Positions 7,732 to 17,572 are shown, counted from the first letter of the stretch. The stretch: DNA of 64,000 nucleotides from an uncultured Acetatifactor sp. (GCA_910577665.1 CAJTOJ010000014.1:1-64000), one strand, 5' to 3'. Notes: generated from the sequence alone by a model not told the origin. Made by a program: numbers and translations.

Positions 7732-9342
7732 ATGGCGGGGGCACTACGGAAAGGAGAAAAGGATTTGCAGATAAACAGTGAGAACAAGGGAATACTCCTG
7801 CTGAAAAAGGGGCAGAAAGGGATCCTGCATGCAGTGTTTGGCCGCTTTGGGCTGATTTTACTGCTGCTCTTGTTACAGGTATCGCTGCTTTTCTGCATTT
7901 TTACCTGGTTTGCCGGGTTCCTGCCGCATTACTGGGGGGCATCCCTTGTGCTATCCGCTGTGATGGTGTTGTGTCTGCTCCGCAGTCCGGCCAATCCTAC
8001 CGTGAAGATTACCTGGCTGATTGTGATCCTGCTGATGCCCGTATTCGGCGTGCTTCTATATGGGTACACCCAGAGCAATCTGGGACACCGGGCACTGAAG
8101 GAACGTATGGCGCAGATCATCCAGGGCACCAGGAAAGAGATTGTACAGCAGCCGGAGGTGATGGAGAACCTGCGCCGGGAGAATCCTGGAGTGGCATCCC
8201 TGGCCCATTATATGGCCAGAAGCAGCTGCCATCCGGTTTTCCAGGGCACCACTGCCACGTACTTTCCCCTGGGGGAAGATAAATTTGAGGAGATGCTGAG
8301 ACAGCTGGAGGCAGCGGAGCATTTCATCTTTATGGAATACTTTATTGTGGATGAGGGGCTCATGTGGGGACAGATCCTGGAAATCCTGGTCAGGAAGGCT
8401 TCCCAGGGGGTGGAAGTGCGCTTCATGTACGATGGTTTCTGTGAGTTTGCACTGCTGCCCCGGGATTATCCCAGGCGGTTGAAAGCTCTGGGAATCCAGT
8501 GCAAGGTGTATGCCCCGGTGCTGCCTTTCGTGTCCACCCATTACAACTACCGGGATCACAGGAAGATCCTGGTGATAGATGGTCACACGGCTTTCAACGG
8601 CGGGGTGAACCTGGCGGATGAATATATCAACCAGAAGTCCCGGTTCGGCCACTGGAAGGATACGGCTGTGATGATCCGGGGAGATGCGGTGAAGAGCTTT
8701 ACCTTGATGTTCCTGCAGATATGGGGCATTGATGAGAAGGAACAGGACTACGGGAAGTATCTGTCCTATCCTGCCTGTCCGGTGTCAGGGGCAAAAGGTT
8801 ATGTGATCCCCTATGGGGACTGTCCCCTGGACAATGACAGGGTAGGGGAAAAAGTGTACATGGATATCCTGAACCGTGCCCAGAAATATGTGCATATCAT
8901 GATGCCATACCTGATCCTGGATGGGGAGATGGAGACTGCGCTGAAGTTCGCTGCAGAGCGGGGGGTGGAAGTGGCGATTATACTGCCGGGGATTCCGGAT
9001 AAGAAGATTGCCTATGCCCTGGCCAAGACCCATTACCGTTCCCTGATGGAATCCGGGGTGCAGGTCTATGAATATACGCCGGGATTTGTCCATGCCAAGG
9101 TATTTGTCAGCGATGACAGAGAGGCAGTGGTGGGGACCATCAATCTGGACTACCGCAGCCTGTACCACCATTTTGAATGTGCCACTTATCTGTATGGAGT
9201 GGACTGCATCCGGCAGATCGAGGCGGACTTCCAGGACACCCTGTCAAAATGCAGAAGGGCTACCAGAGAGACCCTGCGGAAAGAAAAATGGACCTTGAAG
9301 CTTATGGGCTTTTTGATGAAAGTGGTGGCGCCATTGCTGTAA
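7732..9342 (+). CDS. cls: Cardiolipin synthase (phospholipase D superfamily)
   Basis: Condenses two phosphatidylglycerols to cardiolipin in the membrane. 536 residues. Three N-terminal hydrophobic segments (about 39-62, 66-84, 91-112) are followed by two PLD domains, each with an HKD motif: H276-R-K278 ending at D283, and H454-A-K456 ending at D461. Length and layout match Gram-positive Cls proteins. The start is uncertain: ATG 7732 has no ribosome site, while TTG at 7765 lies 8 bases after AAAGGAG (7750-7756) and may be the true start. It stands alone, 90 bases after the DUF4091 gene and 60 before the thiol-redox set. Confidence 0.9.
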   Translation: MAGALRKGEKDLQINSENKGILLLKKGQKGILHAVFGRFGLILLLLLLQVSLLFCIFTWFAGFLPHYWGASLVLSAVMVLCLLRSPANPTVKITWLIVILLMPVFGVLLYGYTQSNLGHRALKERMAQIIQGTRKEIVQQPEVMENLRRENPGVASLAHYMARSSCHPVFQGTTATYFPLGEDKFEEMLRQLEAAEHFIFMEYFIVDEGLMWGQILEILVRKASQGVEVRFMYDGFCEFALLPRDYPRRLKALGIQCKVYAPVLPFVSTHYNYRDHRKILVIDGHTAFNGGVNLADEYINQKSRFGHWKDTAVMIRGDAVKSFTLMFLQIWGIDEKEQDYGKYLSYPACPVSGAKGYVIPYGDCPLDNDRVGEKVYMDILNRAQKYVHIMMPYLILDGEMETALKFAAERGVEVAIILPGIPDKKIAYALAKTHYRSLMESGVQVYEYTPGFVHAKVFVSDDREAVVGTINLDYRSLYHHFECATYLYGVDCIRQIEADFQDTLSKCRRATRETLRKEKWTLKLMGFLMKVVAPLL

Positions 9343-9401
9343 ATGCTAAGTTTGCGGGATAAATAAATATATCACCATAGTAAGAGGAGTGTGTAAACAG
9401 T

Positions 9402-10064
9402 ATGGAAAGAAGAAAACAATGTGGTAAAATATGCGGGAATATCCGGGTTCTCCTGGTGTGTATCCTAATAACGGCACTATTCTGTGGCTGTGCCGGGACA
9501 GGAGGGGAGACTGACAGGGGCCAGGATGGTGCAAAAGAGCAGAGTGGAGCAGGAGAGGCGGACAATACAGACGGGCTTGCAGGCCAGGATGGCCTGGAAC
9601 AGATGATGTCTTCACAAGAAGAGCCGGAGCCGGTGATCTTTGAAGCCCTGGATCTGGAGGGGAATACCGTCACTTCCGATGTGTTTGGGGAATCAAAGCT
9701 TACCATGGTAAATGTCTGGGCTACCTACTGCAATCCCTGCCTTAGGGAGATGCCGGAACTGGGAGAACTGGCCGGAGAGTATGATGCGGGGACATTTCGG
9801 CTGCTCGGCGTTGTCAGCGATGTCCAGGAAGGAGCTGACCAGGGAACCCTGGATGCAGTAGGGGAACTGGTGGCACAGACAGGTGCAGATTACACCCACC
9901 TGCTGCTGAACCTGTCCTTGTACAATGGAATGCTGACGGACGTGACAGCAGTTCCCACTACCTTTTTTGTAGATGAGGAAGGAATCATTGTGGGCAGTGT
10001 GGTAGGAGCCAGGGACAAGGCATCCTGGAAGGAGATTATAGATGGGTATCTGGAAGAGCAGTAA
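9402..10064 (+). CDS. TlpA-like thioredoxin-fold lipoprotein
   Basis: Extracytoplasmic thiol-disulfide oxidoreductase. 220 residues: a signal peptide with lipobox LFCGC anchors it by Cys in the first 30 residues, then a low-complexity linker rich in Gly, Glu and Gln (about 32-75), then a TlpA/ResA domain with active site WATYCNPC and cis-Pro motif AVPTTFF. It probably reduces disulfides of exported proteins. The gene overlaps the next one, a CXXC membrane peptide, by 23 bases, and a 4Fe-4S membrane protein follows. These three are probably one electron-relay unit feeding reducing power across the membrane. Confidence 0.85.
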   Translation: MERRKQCGKICGNIRVLLVCILITALFCGCAGTGGETDRGQDGAKEQSGAGEADNTDGLAGQDGLEQMMSSQEEPEPVIFEALDLEGNTVTSDVFGESKLTMVNVWATYCNPCLREMPELGELAGEYDAGTFRLLGVVSDVQEGADQGTLDAVGELVAQTGADYTHLLLNLSLYNGMLTDVTAVPTTFFVDEEGIIVGSVVGARDKASWKEIIDGYLEEQ

Positions 10065-10278
10065 AAAGGCAGGGGAGGCAGAAAAACCAGTGCAGTCAAA
10101 AGTGGGGCCAGGCCGGGATACACAGCCAGGAAAGTCGGGGTACCGGCTGGTTCCAGGGTGGCTGCTGGGTGTGGCTGCCGGTGTCCTGTTTCTGGGCATT
10201 GGGGCAGCCTGGGGACAGATGGCGGTGATCTGGAGGAAAGCGGTGATGATCTGCCTGGAATGCATTGGGATTGGGTAG
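10042..10278 (+). CDS. CD1871A-like small CXXC membrane protein
   Basis: 78 residues: charged N-terminus, one membrane span (PGWLLGVAAGVLFLGIGAAW) and a C-terminal CLECIGIG motif. This resembles the small CD1871A family of clostridia, which is recalled as sitting between a TlpA-like protein and a 4Fe-4S membrane protein, exactly as here. The CxxC is well placed to pass electrons between the membrane iron-sulfur protein and the extracytoplasmic thioredoxin-like lipoprotein, but this role is inferred. The start overlaps the upstream gene's 3' end. Confidence 0.75.
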   Translation: MGIWKSSKKAGEAEKPVQSKVGPGRDTQPGKSGYRLVPGWLLGVAAGVLFLGIGAAWGQMAVIWRKAVMICLECIGIG

Positions 10279-10313
10279 GGCAGGAGACATGACTCGAAGA
10301 CTTGGGTGATAGA

Positions 10314-11177
10314 ATGATAAGTAAATTACGACTGGCAATTCAGCTTGGCTTTACCATCCTTACAAACGGATACCTATATGGCTTTTTGAACGGGAAAATA
10401 TATCGTGGGAACTTGAAATATACCTGCGTCCCGGGGCTGAACTGTTACTCTTGCCCTGGAGCGGTGGGATCCTGTCCCATAGGGGCACTCCAGGCCCTGC
10501 TGAACCAGCGGGGGTTCCAGGTGCCTTTCGGGGTGCTGGGCTTTTTCTTCCTCTTCGGCAGCCTGTTTGGAAGGTTCGTCTGCGGCTTCCTCTGCCCTTT
10601 TGGGCTGGTCCAGGATTTGCTGCACAAGATTCCGCTGTTCAGGAAGAGAAAGCGGCTTCCCGGCCACAGGATCTTAAAATATGGTAAATATGCCGTGCTG
10701 CTGCTTCTGGTAGGGGTGGGGTCTGCTTTCCTCTTCGGGGGATATGCCAAGGTTCCGGCGTTCTGCAAATACCTCTGTCCCTCGGGCACTTTGTTTGGTT
10801 CCGTGCCGCTGCTGGCCATGAACGAACAGCTCCGCAGTCAGGCCGGGGGACTGTTTGCCTGGAAGCTGGGGGTGCTGCTGGTGCTGGCAGTGGCATCCGT
10901 GAAGGTGTACCGGCCCTTCTGCCAGTATCTGTGCCCCCTGGGTGCAGTCTACGGGTGGTTCAACCGCTTCAGTCTTGTCCAGGTACACTGGGAGAAGGAG
11001 CGCTGTATCTTATGTGGGGCTTGTGAAAGGGCCTGCCCGGTGGCCTTGTCCGTAGAAGAGATCTCCCGCTCACCGGAGTGCATCCGCTGTGGGAAATGTG
11101 TGGAAGCCTGCCCGGCCAGATGCCTGCATTTTTCTGGGAAAGCTTTTGTCGGGAAAGAAAAGCGGATAGAAAAATAG
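10314..11177 (+). CDS. NapH/CcoG-like 4Fe-4S membrane protein
   Basis: About 287 residues. Several membrane spans carry cysteine motifs (CVPGLNCYSCPGA near the start, then FLCPFG, YLCPSG and YLCPLG), and the C-terminus has two ferredoxin clusters, CILCGACERACP and CIRCGKCVEACP. It resembles NapH-type quinol or ferredoxin-linked electron carriers. With the TlpA-like and CXXC proteins upstream it probably supplies electrons for periplasm-side disulfide reduction in an organism without CcdA here. ATG 10314 is chosen; TTG 10302 in frame is possible, as neither has a strong ribosome site. Confidence 0.8.
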   Translation: MISKLRLAIQLGFTILTNGYLYGFLNGKIYRGNLKYTCVPGLNCYSCPGAVGSCPIGALQALLNQRGFQVPFGVLGFFFLFGSLFGRFVCGFLCPFGLVQDLLHKIPLFRKRKRLPGHRILKYGKYAVLLLLVGVGSAFLFGGYAKVPAFCKYLCPSGTLFGSVPLLAMNEQLRSQAGGLFAWKLGVLLVLAVASVKVYRPFCQYLCPLGAVYGWFNRFSLVQVHWEKERCILCGACERACPVALSVEEISRSPECIRCGKCVEACPARCLHFSGKAFVGKEKRIEK

Positions 11178-11340
11178 CATTGACGAAAAGCGCTCTTTTC
11201 TAATGGGTGGGAAAGATATTTTCACGAAGGATTATATGGAGGATCGGGAAGTATTTGCAAGGCAAAATTCCAGGAAGGGTGCGAAGAACTTTCTCTGCTT
11301 TGAGCTAAATATCATTATATTGAAAAAAGGAGAATTTCAT

Positions 11341-12516
11341 ATGGCAATCGGAGACAGGATCCAAAATCATTTTTTTACATACAAGGATCCCCACACGGGT
11401 ACCCAGGTTACGCGCTTGACCAGTCCGGATCATGTGAGTCACCATATGTATTTCTACAACAAAATGACCACCAATGACGGTGGGAAGTTGCTGTATTGTG
11501 CACAGCTGGGTGGGGAACGTCAGCTCTATCTGATGGATCTGGAGACTGGAGAGTCTGTGCAGCTCACGGAAGGTGAGGAACTGGATGACTATGGCGGCAT
11601 GATTTCAGCAGATGACAGATATGTGTTTTACCTGCAGGGGAAAAAGATATGGCGGCTGGAACTGTCTACCTGGAAACGGGAAAGCGTTTATAACGTTCCG
11701 GAAGGCTGGGCAGGCGGCAACTGGGGCATGAGCGATGACAACCGTTACCTGGTGATCGTGGAGATGCTGGAAGCATCCCGGCCTGCGCCGAAGAAAGGAG
11801 AAGGGTGGAATTCTTTTGCTGCCACTTGTCTGGCGAAGCCCCGCTGCAGGATCGTGTATGGGGATCTGGAGACTGGGGATTTCCACACAGTGCTGGAGGA
11901 CAATTGCTGGTTCGGCCATGCCCAGATCCGGCCTGGAGATCCGGACACCATCCTATTCTGTCACGAAGGCCCTTATGACTTGATTGATGCCAGGCTGTGG
12001 CTGGTACAAAGAGATGGCAGCCGGTACAGATGCTGCAGGGAACAGCCGGATGATCTGATTCTCACCCATGAATTCTGGCTGCCGGATGGCTCTAAGCTGG
12101 CATTTGTTTACCGGGAGACCACCGGGGAAAAGAAAGAGAATATTCGCATGATCGACCCGGATACGCTGGAGGAGGAAATTTTCATGCCCTGTTCCCCCTA
12201 TGCCCATTTCATCTGTGACAGGAAGAACCGCTATATGGTGGGGGATGCCCAGGGAAGTGATGTGCCTATCCACCTTCTGGGCAAAGAGAAGACAGAAATA
12301 TCCGGGGAAGTGAAAAATGACTTTATCTATCTGGTGGATGTGGAGAAGCGGCAGGAACGGAGGCTGTGTTATCATGGTACCTCCTGGCTGGCCACCCACG
12401 GTAATTCCCAGGACTCTCACCCGCATCCCTGCTTTACCGGGGACAATGGGGCGGTGGTTTTTGTGTCCGACAGGGAGGGTAACCCCTGTATTTATCTGGT
12501 TAAGGTAGGGGATTGA
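11341..12516 (+). CDS. Oligogalacturonate lyase (PL22 family)
   Basis: Cleaves digalacturonate and short unsaturated pectin oligomers to 5-keto-4-deoxyuronate in the cytosol. 391 residues with WD40-like blades typical of the beta-propeller (for example LYLMDLETGE and IRMIDPDTLE). Conserved histidine-bearing motifs are visible: SHHMYFYN, FGHAQ, LTHEFW and HPHPCF, matching the metal-binding His sites of PL22 enzymes. No signal peptide. ATG 11341 follows AAAGGAG at 11326-11332; the open frame upstream to 11203 has no support. A GH4 gene with an alpha-galacturonidase signature lies at 33680, so pectin use by this organism is likely. Confidence 0.88.
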   Translation: MAIGDRIQNHFFTYKDPHTGTQVTRLTSPDHVSHHMYFYNKMTTNDGGKLLYCAQLGGERQLYLMDLETGESVQLTEGEELDDYGGMISADDRYVFYLQGKKIWRLELSTWKRESVYNVPEGWAGGNWGMSDDNRYLVIVEMLEASRPAPKKGEGWNSFAATCLAKPRCRIVYGDLETGDFHTVLEDNCWFGHAQIRPGDPDTILFCHEGPYDLIDARLWLVQRDGSRYRCCREQPDDLILTHEFWLPDGSKLAFVYRETTGEKKENIRMIDPDTLEEEIFMPCSPYAHFICDRKNRYMVGDAQGSDVPIHLLGKEKTEISGEVKNDFIYLVDVEKRQERRLCYHGTSWLATHGNSQDSHPHPCFTGDNGAVVFVSDREGNPCIYLVKVGD

Positions 12517-12549
12517 GGATATCCGCAAAAGCGGGCAAGGAGCATAAAC

Positions 12550-13101
12550 ATGTATGAAATACGAAGGATCCGCAGCAGTGAAGTAGAGGAAGCCCTGGCC
12601 CTGGCCTGGGAAGTCTTCCTGGAGTTTGAAGCGCCGGACTACCGGCCGGAAGGAACGGAGGCCTTTAGGCGGGATATCGTGGAAAATGAGCAGTTTATCA
12701 CCATGTGCTGCCAGGGTATTGTTCCTATATATGCGGCTTTTCTCCAGGAGGAAAGCGGGGAGGAAGTCTGGGACGGAAGTGATGGCCGGCGTGCAGGGCA
12801 GCAGGCAGACCAGGTGCGGGGCAGGATGATGGGTATCATAGGAATGCGTTCGGAGACTCATATTAACCTGGTATTTACAAGGAAGGAATACCACAGAAAG
12901 GGTGTAGCCACCGCCATTTTCCGATACTTACTGGCAGATGTCCGGCGGAAGAACCCATCCATACAGGCGATTACTTTGAATGCTTCGCCTTATGGCAAGG
13001 CTTTTTACCTGCATATAGGGTTCGAACCCCAGGCAGAGGAACAAGAAAGGCATGGGATCAAGTATACACCTATGAAGTATATCATAAGGGAGACGGAATA
13101 G
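12550..13101 (+). CDS. GNAT-family N-acetyltransferase
   Basis: 183 residues. The acetyl-CoA-binding core is visible in the second half: INLVFTRKEYHRKGVATAIF (motif A, R/K-x-x-G-V/A) and later ITLNASPYGKAFYLHIGF. A variable insert rich in Asp, Gly and Gln (about residues 68-95, after EEVWDGSD) separates the N-terminal helices from the core. AAGGAG precedes the ATG by 9 bases. It is 33 bases downstream of the PL22 gene and may share its transcript. Substrate unknown. Confidence 0.8.
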   Translation: MYEIRRIRSSEVEEALALAWEVFLEFEAPDYRPEGTEAFRRDIVENEQFITMCCQGIVPIYAAFLQEESGEEVWDGSDGRRAGQQADQVRGRMMGIIGMRSETHINLVFTRKEYHRKGVATAIFRYLLADVRRKNPSIQAITLNASPYGKAFYLHIGFEPQAEEQERHGIKYTPMKYIIRETE

Positions 13102-13144
13102 CACCTTATCTGAACCATCGGAAGAGAATAGAAGAGGACTGAAA

Positions 13145-16100
13145 ATGTCAGACATTTTGCACCTTTTTGCCAGGGAAACAGCAGATTGGTTTGCGTCTGC
13201 CCTGGGAGAGCCGACTCCGGTGCAGCAGCAGGCCTGGCCTATCATCGCATCGGGCAGCCATGCGCTGGTGAGCGCCCCCACGGGAACCGGTAAAACACTG
13301 TCTGCTTTCCTGGTCTTTTTGGACCAGATGAAACAACAGGCCAGGGCGGGAACCTTGAAACAGGAGTTGCAGCTGGTCTATGTCTCCCCTTTGAAATCCC
13401 TGGCGGCAGACATCCGGGAGAATCTGCGGCGTCCTCTCCAGGGAATCGGGGCGGAGGAAGAGATCCAGGTGGGGATCCGCACAGGGGATACGCCCCAGAG
13501 GGAGCGGCAGCAGATGGTAAGGCGGCCCCCCCATATTCTGATCATTACCCCGGAGTCCCTGTATCTGATGCTGACCAGCAAAACAGGACAGAATGTGCTG
13601 GTCACTGCCAGGGCGGTGATCCTGGATGAACTGCATGCCATCATAGATACCAAGCGGGGCGCCCATCTGATGTTGTCCCTGGCCCGTCTGGACCAGCTCT
13701 GTGGGCGGCCCCTGCAGAGGATCGGCCTGTCGGCTACCATCGAACCGCTGGACCAGGCAGCCAGGTATCTGGCACCGGAGGAGGTGGGAATTGCAGCGCC
13801 TGCCATGCAAAAGCAGGTAAGCCTGCAGGTGCTTAGTCCCTATGTGGACATCACCCAGAAACACCGGAAGGATCCGGTGTGGGAGGAACTGGGCAGCCTG
13901 GTGTTCCAGTACTGCCAGGGCAGCCGCAGTGTCATTGCCTTTGTGGAGGGAAGGCGGTATGCGGAGAAGCTGGCCTATTATGTGAACCTGCTGGGCGGGG
14001 AGGATTTTGCCAGGGTACACCATGGCAGTCTGTCCAAGGAGCAGCGGGCGCAGACGGAAGCGGCTCTTCGGGAGGGGAGTCTTAGGCTGTTGTGCGCCAC
14101 CTCCTCCATGGAGCTGGGAATTGATGTGGGAGAGATCGACCAGGTACTTCAGGTGGGCTGTCCCCGTACCATATCGGGTACCATGCAGAGACTGGGCCGG
14201 GCCGGACACAACCCGGGCCGGGTCAGTGTAATGTACCTGTTTCCCAGGACAGCAGCGGAATGTGTATCCTGTGGCATGACAGCACAGCTTGCCAGACAGG
14301 GCGGTGTGGAGCGCCTGAACCCGCCGGAGGAATGCCTGGATGTGCTGGCCCAGCATCTGGTGTCCATGGCGGCTTTCAAGAGTTATGAGGTGGAAGAGGT
14401 GATGGAGATCCTGCCCAGGGCATGGCCTTTCCGGAACCTGTCCAGGGAGGATGTGGAGGCGGTACTGGGTATGCTGGCCGGGGACTATGAACATGAGCGG
14501 GACGTTCCGGCCCGGCCCAGAGTGCTTTATGACAGGATCCATGGAAAAGTGGAGGGGGATGGCTACAGCCGGATGCTGGCAGTCTCCGCAGGCGGAACCA
14601 TTCCGGACAAAGGTCTGTATGTTGTCCGGACCGAAGAAGGGGTCAGGCTGGGGGAGGTGGATGAGGAATTTGTCTACGAGACCAGGAAAGGAGACCGTTT
14701 CATCCTGGGGGCTTTTGCCTGGAAGGTATCCAATATCAGCCGGGATACGGTGACCGTCACCCAGACGGCAGTGGAAGGAGCCAGGCTGCCCTTCTGGAAA
14801 GGGGAGATCAAGGGGCGGGACAAACGGACGGGGGAGGCTTTCGGGCGTATCTTCCATGCCTTGCAGGAGGCAGCAGAAGCCGGGAAACTGAGAACAGCAT
14901 TGGAAGAGCTGGGATTGGACGAATCCGCTTCCCTGCTGGCAGCCGGGTACCTGGAACGGCAGATCGGGGTTCTGGGCAGCCTGCCGGATCACAGGACAAT
15001 CCTGGTGGAGCATTTCAGGGACCAGTCCGGGAACAGCCAGCTGATGGTCCATTCCCTTTTCGGCAGACGGATCAATGCACCACTGGCACTTCTGGCAAAG
15101 GAAGCTGCCGGGGCTCGGCTGGGACTGGATGTGGGATGCGTGGACGAGGAGGATGGGTTCCTGCTGTACGCTTACGGGGATAGCAGTCTGCCGGAAGGGA
15201 TTCTGCAGTGGGTAGATCCTGAGACCTGTATCCGGCATCTGGAGATCCTGCTGCCCGCCACACCTTTGTTCAATATGGCGTTCCGTTATAACAGCGGCAG
15301 GGCCCTGATGATGGGGGCGCGGAAAAACGGCAGACATCCCCTGTGGATGCAGCGGCTGAAAAGTGCCGAGATGCTACAGCAGGTGGTCCGTGAGAAAGAA
15401 CATCCCTTGATCCGGGAGACCAGGAGAGAATGTCTGCGGGAGCTCTGGGATGCAGAGGGACTACAGCAGCTGCTGTATGACATCCGCTCCGGCGCAGTGG
15501 AAGTGCGGGAAGTGTATACAGAGACACCCTCCCCCATGTCCCTGCCTCTGCAATGGGCACAGGAGGCAGCGGTGATGTACGATTATGCACCTACGCCAAG
15601 GGGGGTCCATGGGGCTGTGGAGGAAGCCATGCAGGAAGCCCTGGCCCAGGAGAAAGCGCTGGTACAGCCAGGCAGCCGGGAACTGTCAGAAGTGGCGGCA
15701 AGAAACCGGCTGCCACAGGATCCGGCGCAGCTGCATGCCCTGCTGATGGCAGAGGGGGATCTGGCCGGCGGGGAGCTGGATGTGCCGGTACAGTGGCTGG
15801 AGGAGCTGGCTGCAGATGGCAGGGTACTGTATCTGGAGCAGGGACTGTGGATCGCCGCGGAGCAGGAAGAGGAGTACCGGGTGGCCCTGGAGGCCGAAGA
15901 AGGACAAGGTAGGCCGGGCGGGATAACGCCGGAGACAGGAGAGGCCGGGCAGGATAATGCCGGAGACCGAAAAGGGACAGATGTTCCGGGACAGGCCGTG
16001 TCGCATACTGCCATGGGCACATTTGTAAATAAGGAACAGTTACATATCGTTCGGCGCATGCTCCGTTACAGGGGAGCGGCAGATGCAGCCCAGGTGGCAG

Positions 16101-17428
16101 CCCGTTATGACATGCCTCGTGCCCTGGCAGAGCAGATCCTGGAAGGGCTGTGTCACACAGGGGAAGCGGTGCGCCAGGGAGGTATTTATTATCACGCCAT
16201 CCTGTACCGGAGGGCCCGGATGCGGACTTTGAAAAACCGCAGGCAGGAGGTCCGGACCTGTCCGGCAGAAAGCTATGGGGCGCTGCTTCTGGGACGGCTG
16301 GAGTCCGGTGCGCCTCCCGCAGAGCGGCTGAAAGAGACACTGCGGCAATATGCAGGTCATGCACTGCCTGCTGCTTTCTGGGAGAGTATCCTGTTGCCTG
16401 GACGGATCGGCGGCTACCGGGAAGCCATGCTGGATAGCTTCCTGGCGGAGGGGGAACTGTTCTGGCATATGGAGGGAAAGGGGAACCTGCGATTTGATTT
16501 CCAGGAGGAGATTGACTGGGATGCAGATCCTCTGACAGCAGCAGGAGGGCCGCCACTGACGGAAAAGGAACAGCTCCTGTATGAGGCCCTGCGGCAGCGG
16601 GGGGCCAGTTTTATGCAGGCATTGAGCGGGGTGCTGTCCGGAGAGTCCCCCCACGGGACATTGTTGTCCCTGCTGGAAAAAGGTCTGGTATATGCGGACA
16701 GCTTTGTGCCTGTGCGGCAATGGATACAGCAGGAGAAGACCCGCAGGGCCAGCGTGCGTCAGCAGGTGGGTACCCGGGTAAAAGCCTTACATGCAGGAAG
16801 ATGGGATGTGGTACGTCCCTTGCGGGAACAGTCCCTGGAGCAGCGGGTGGAAAGATGCTTCCGGCGCAGTCTGATCCTGTGCAGGGAGACGGCTGCCGCC
16901 TGGGGGCTGCCCTGGCAGGAGGCCCTATCACTGCTGCGGGTCTGGGAATACACTGGCCAGGCCGTAAGGGGATATTTCGTGGAAGGACTTTCCGGCGCCC
17001 AGTTCATCCGCAGAGAGGATGCGGATTCGGTGGTGCGCACCCTGCAGGAGACGGATCGTCAAGGGCAGATGCCGGTATGGATCCATGCAGCGGATCCGGC
17101 CCAGCCCTGGGGGAAGGTGCTGCCGCACAGGGAAGGATGCAGCTTTCTGAATGTACCCGGAAATGCGGTGGCCTGTGTGGGAGGTGCCCCTGTGGTGGTC
17201 ATGGAGAGACAGGGAAAAGTACTTCGCATTCTGTCAGAAGAGGACAGGGGAGGGGGAGCCCTGGAGAACTGCCTGCAGGTTTTTGTGAAAGAATATCGCA
17301 GAGGCAGGTTGTTTCCGGCACTGAAGCGGGTGGTGGTGAAGGAATATCCGGAGGGGGAAGCGGTCAAGGCAGCCCTGTCTAAAGCGGGATTCATCCGGGA
17401 AATGCAGGACTATGTGCTATACCGGTAG
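13145..17428 (+). CDS. lhr: Lhr-type large DEAD/DEAH-box helicase
   Basis: 1427 residues, the usual size of Lhr. The N-terminal half is an SF2 helicase: Q-type motif PVQQQAWP, Walker A SAPTGTGKT, motif II LDELHA, motif III GLSAT, motif VI QRLGRAGH. The C-terminal half is the Lhr-associated region with winged helices and the Lhr-C domain. Lhr proteins are ATP-dependent 3'-5' helicases linked to DNA repair. A flexible Gly/Glu-rich stretch of about 50 residues (positions 920-965) looks like a lineage-specific insertion. Lhr-like BrxHI helicases occur in BREX type 2 loci, but this gene lies 5 kb from the BrxD-like ATPases with unrelated genes between, so a housekeeping role is more likely. Confidence 0.9.
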   Translation: MSDILHLFARETADWFASALGEPTPVQQQAWPIIASGSHALVSAPTGTGKTLSAFLVFLDQMKQQARAGTLKQELQLVYVSPLKSLAADIRENLRRPLQGIGAEEEIQVGIRTGDTPQRERQQMVRRPPHILIITPESLYLMLTSKTGQNVLVTARAVILDELHAIIDTKRGAHLMLSLARLDQLCGRPLQRIGLSATIEPLDQAARYLAPEEVGIAAPAMQKQVSLQVLSPYVDITQKHRKDPVWEELGSLVFQYCQGSRSVIAFVEGRRYAEKLAYYVNLLGGEDFARVHHGSLSKEQRAQTEAALREGSLRLLCATSSMELGIDVGEIDQVLQVGCPRTISGTMQRLGRAGHNPGRVSVMYLFPRTAAECVSCGMTAQLARQGGVERLNPPEECLDVLAQHLVSMAAFKSYEVEEVMEILPRAWPFRNLSREDVEAVLGMLAGDYEHERDVPARPRVLYDRIHGKVEGDGYSRMLAVSAGGTIPDKGLYVVRTEEGVRLGEVDEEFVYETRKGDRFILGAFAWKVSNISRDTVTVTQTAVEGARLPFWKGEIKGRDKRTGEAFGRIFHALQEAAEAGKLRTALEELGLDESASLLAAGYLERQIGVLGSLPDHRTILVEHFRDQSGNSQLMVHSLFGRRINAPLALLAKEAAGARLGLDVGCVDEEDGFLLYAYGDSSLPEGILQWVDPETCIRHLEILLPATPLFNMAFRYNSGRALMMGARKNGRHPLWMQRLKSAEMLQQVVREKEHPLIRETRRECLRELWDAEGLQQLLYDIRSGAVEVREVYTETPSPMSLPLQWAQEAAVMYDYAPTPRGVHGAVEEAMQEALAQEKALVQPGSRELSEVAARNRLPQDPAQLHALLMAEGDLAGGELDVPVQWLEELAADGRVLYLEQGLWIAAEQEEEYRVALEAEEGQGRPGGITPETGEAGQDNAGDRKGTDVPGQAVSHTAMGTFVNKEQLHIVRRMLRYRGAADAAQVAARYDMPRALAEQILEGLCHTGEAVRQGGIYYHAILYRRARMRTLKNRRQEVRTCPAESYGALLLGRLESGAPPAERLKETLRQYAGHALPAAFWESILLPGRIGGYREAMLDSFLAEGELFWHMEGKGNLRFDFQEEIDWDADPLTAAGGPPLTEKEQLLYEALRQRGASFMQALSGVLSGESPHGTLLSLLEKGLVYADSFVPVRQWIQQEKTRRASVRQQVGTRVKALHAGRWDVVRPLREQSLEQRVERCFRRSLILCRETAAAWGLPWQEALSLLRVWEYTGQAVRGYFVEGLSGAQFIRREDADSVVRTLQETDRQGQMPVWIHAADPAQPWGKVLPHREGCSFLNVPGNAVACVGGAPVVVMERQGKVLRILSEEDRGGGALENCLQVFVKEYRRGRLFPALKRVVVKEYPEGEAVKAALSKAGFIREMQDYVLYR

Positions 17429-17446
17429 TTCACAGGCGGAATATTT

Positions 17447-17491
17447 CACAACTACCAGAGCGTGTTTGCAAAATGGTTTCTGGTAGTTGTG
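17447..17491. repeat. Perfect 13-base inverted repeat (hairpin)
   Basis: CACAACTACCAGA (17447-17459) and its exact complement (17479-17491) flank a 19-base loop; a second imperfect pairing involves GAGCGTGTTTGCA and TGCATGTTCAGACACGTTC just beyond. There is no T-run, so it is not a classic terminator, though it lies 19 bases after the lhr stop. It may be a dispersed element. Confidence 0.55.
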
Positions 17492-17572
17492 CATCACAAA
17501 TGCATGTTCAGACACGTTCTAACAATTATTACCATAAAAACATTAATTTTTATTAAAATTTTCTCGAATAAA

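Noticed and set aside
13148..15337. A 729-codon open frame on the minus strand
   Set aside because: It lies wholly opposite the lhr helicase, whose motifs are clear. The antisense frame has low-complexity Gln/His/Pro-rich content and no ribosome site.
17447..17520. Intrinsic terminator of lhr
   Set aside because: The hairpin is perfect, but there is no T-run on either strand and the loop is long; listed as a repeat instead.
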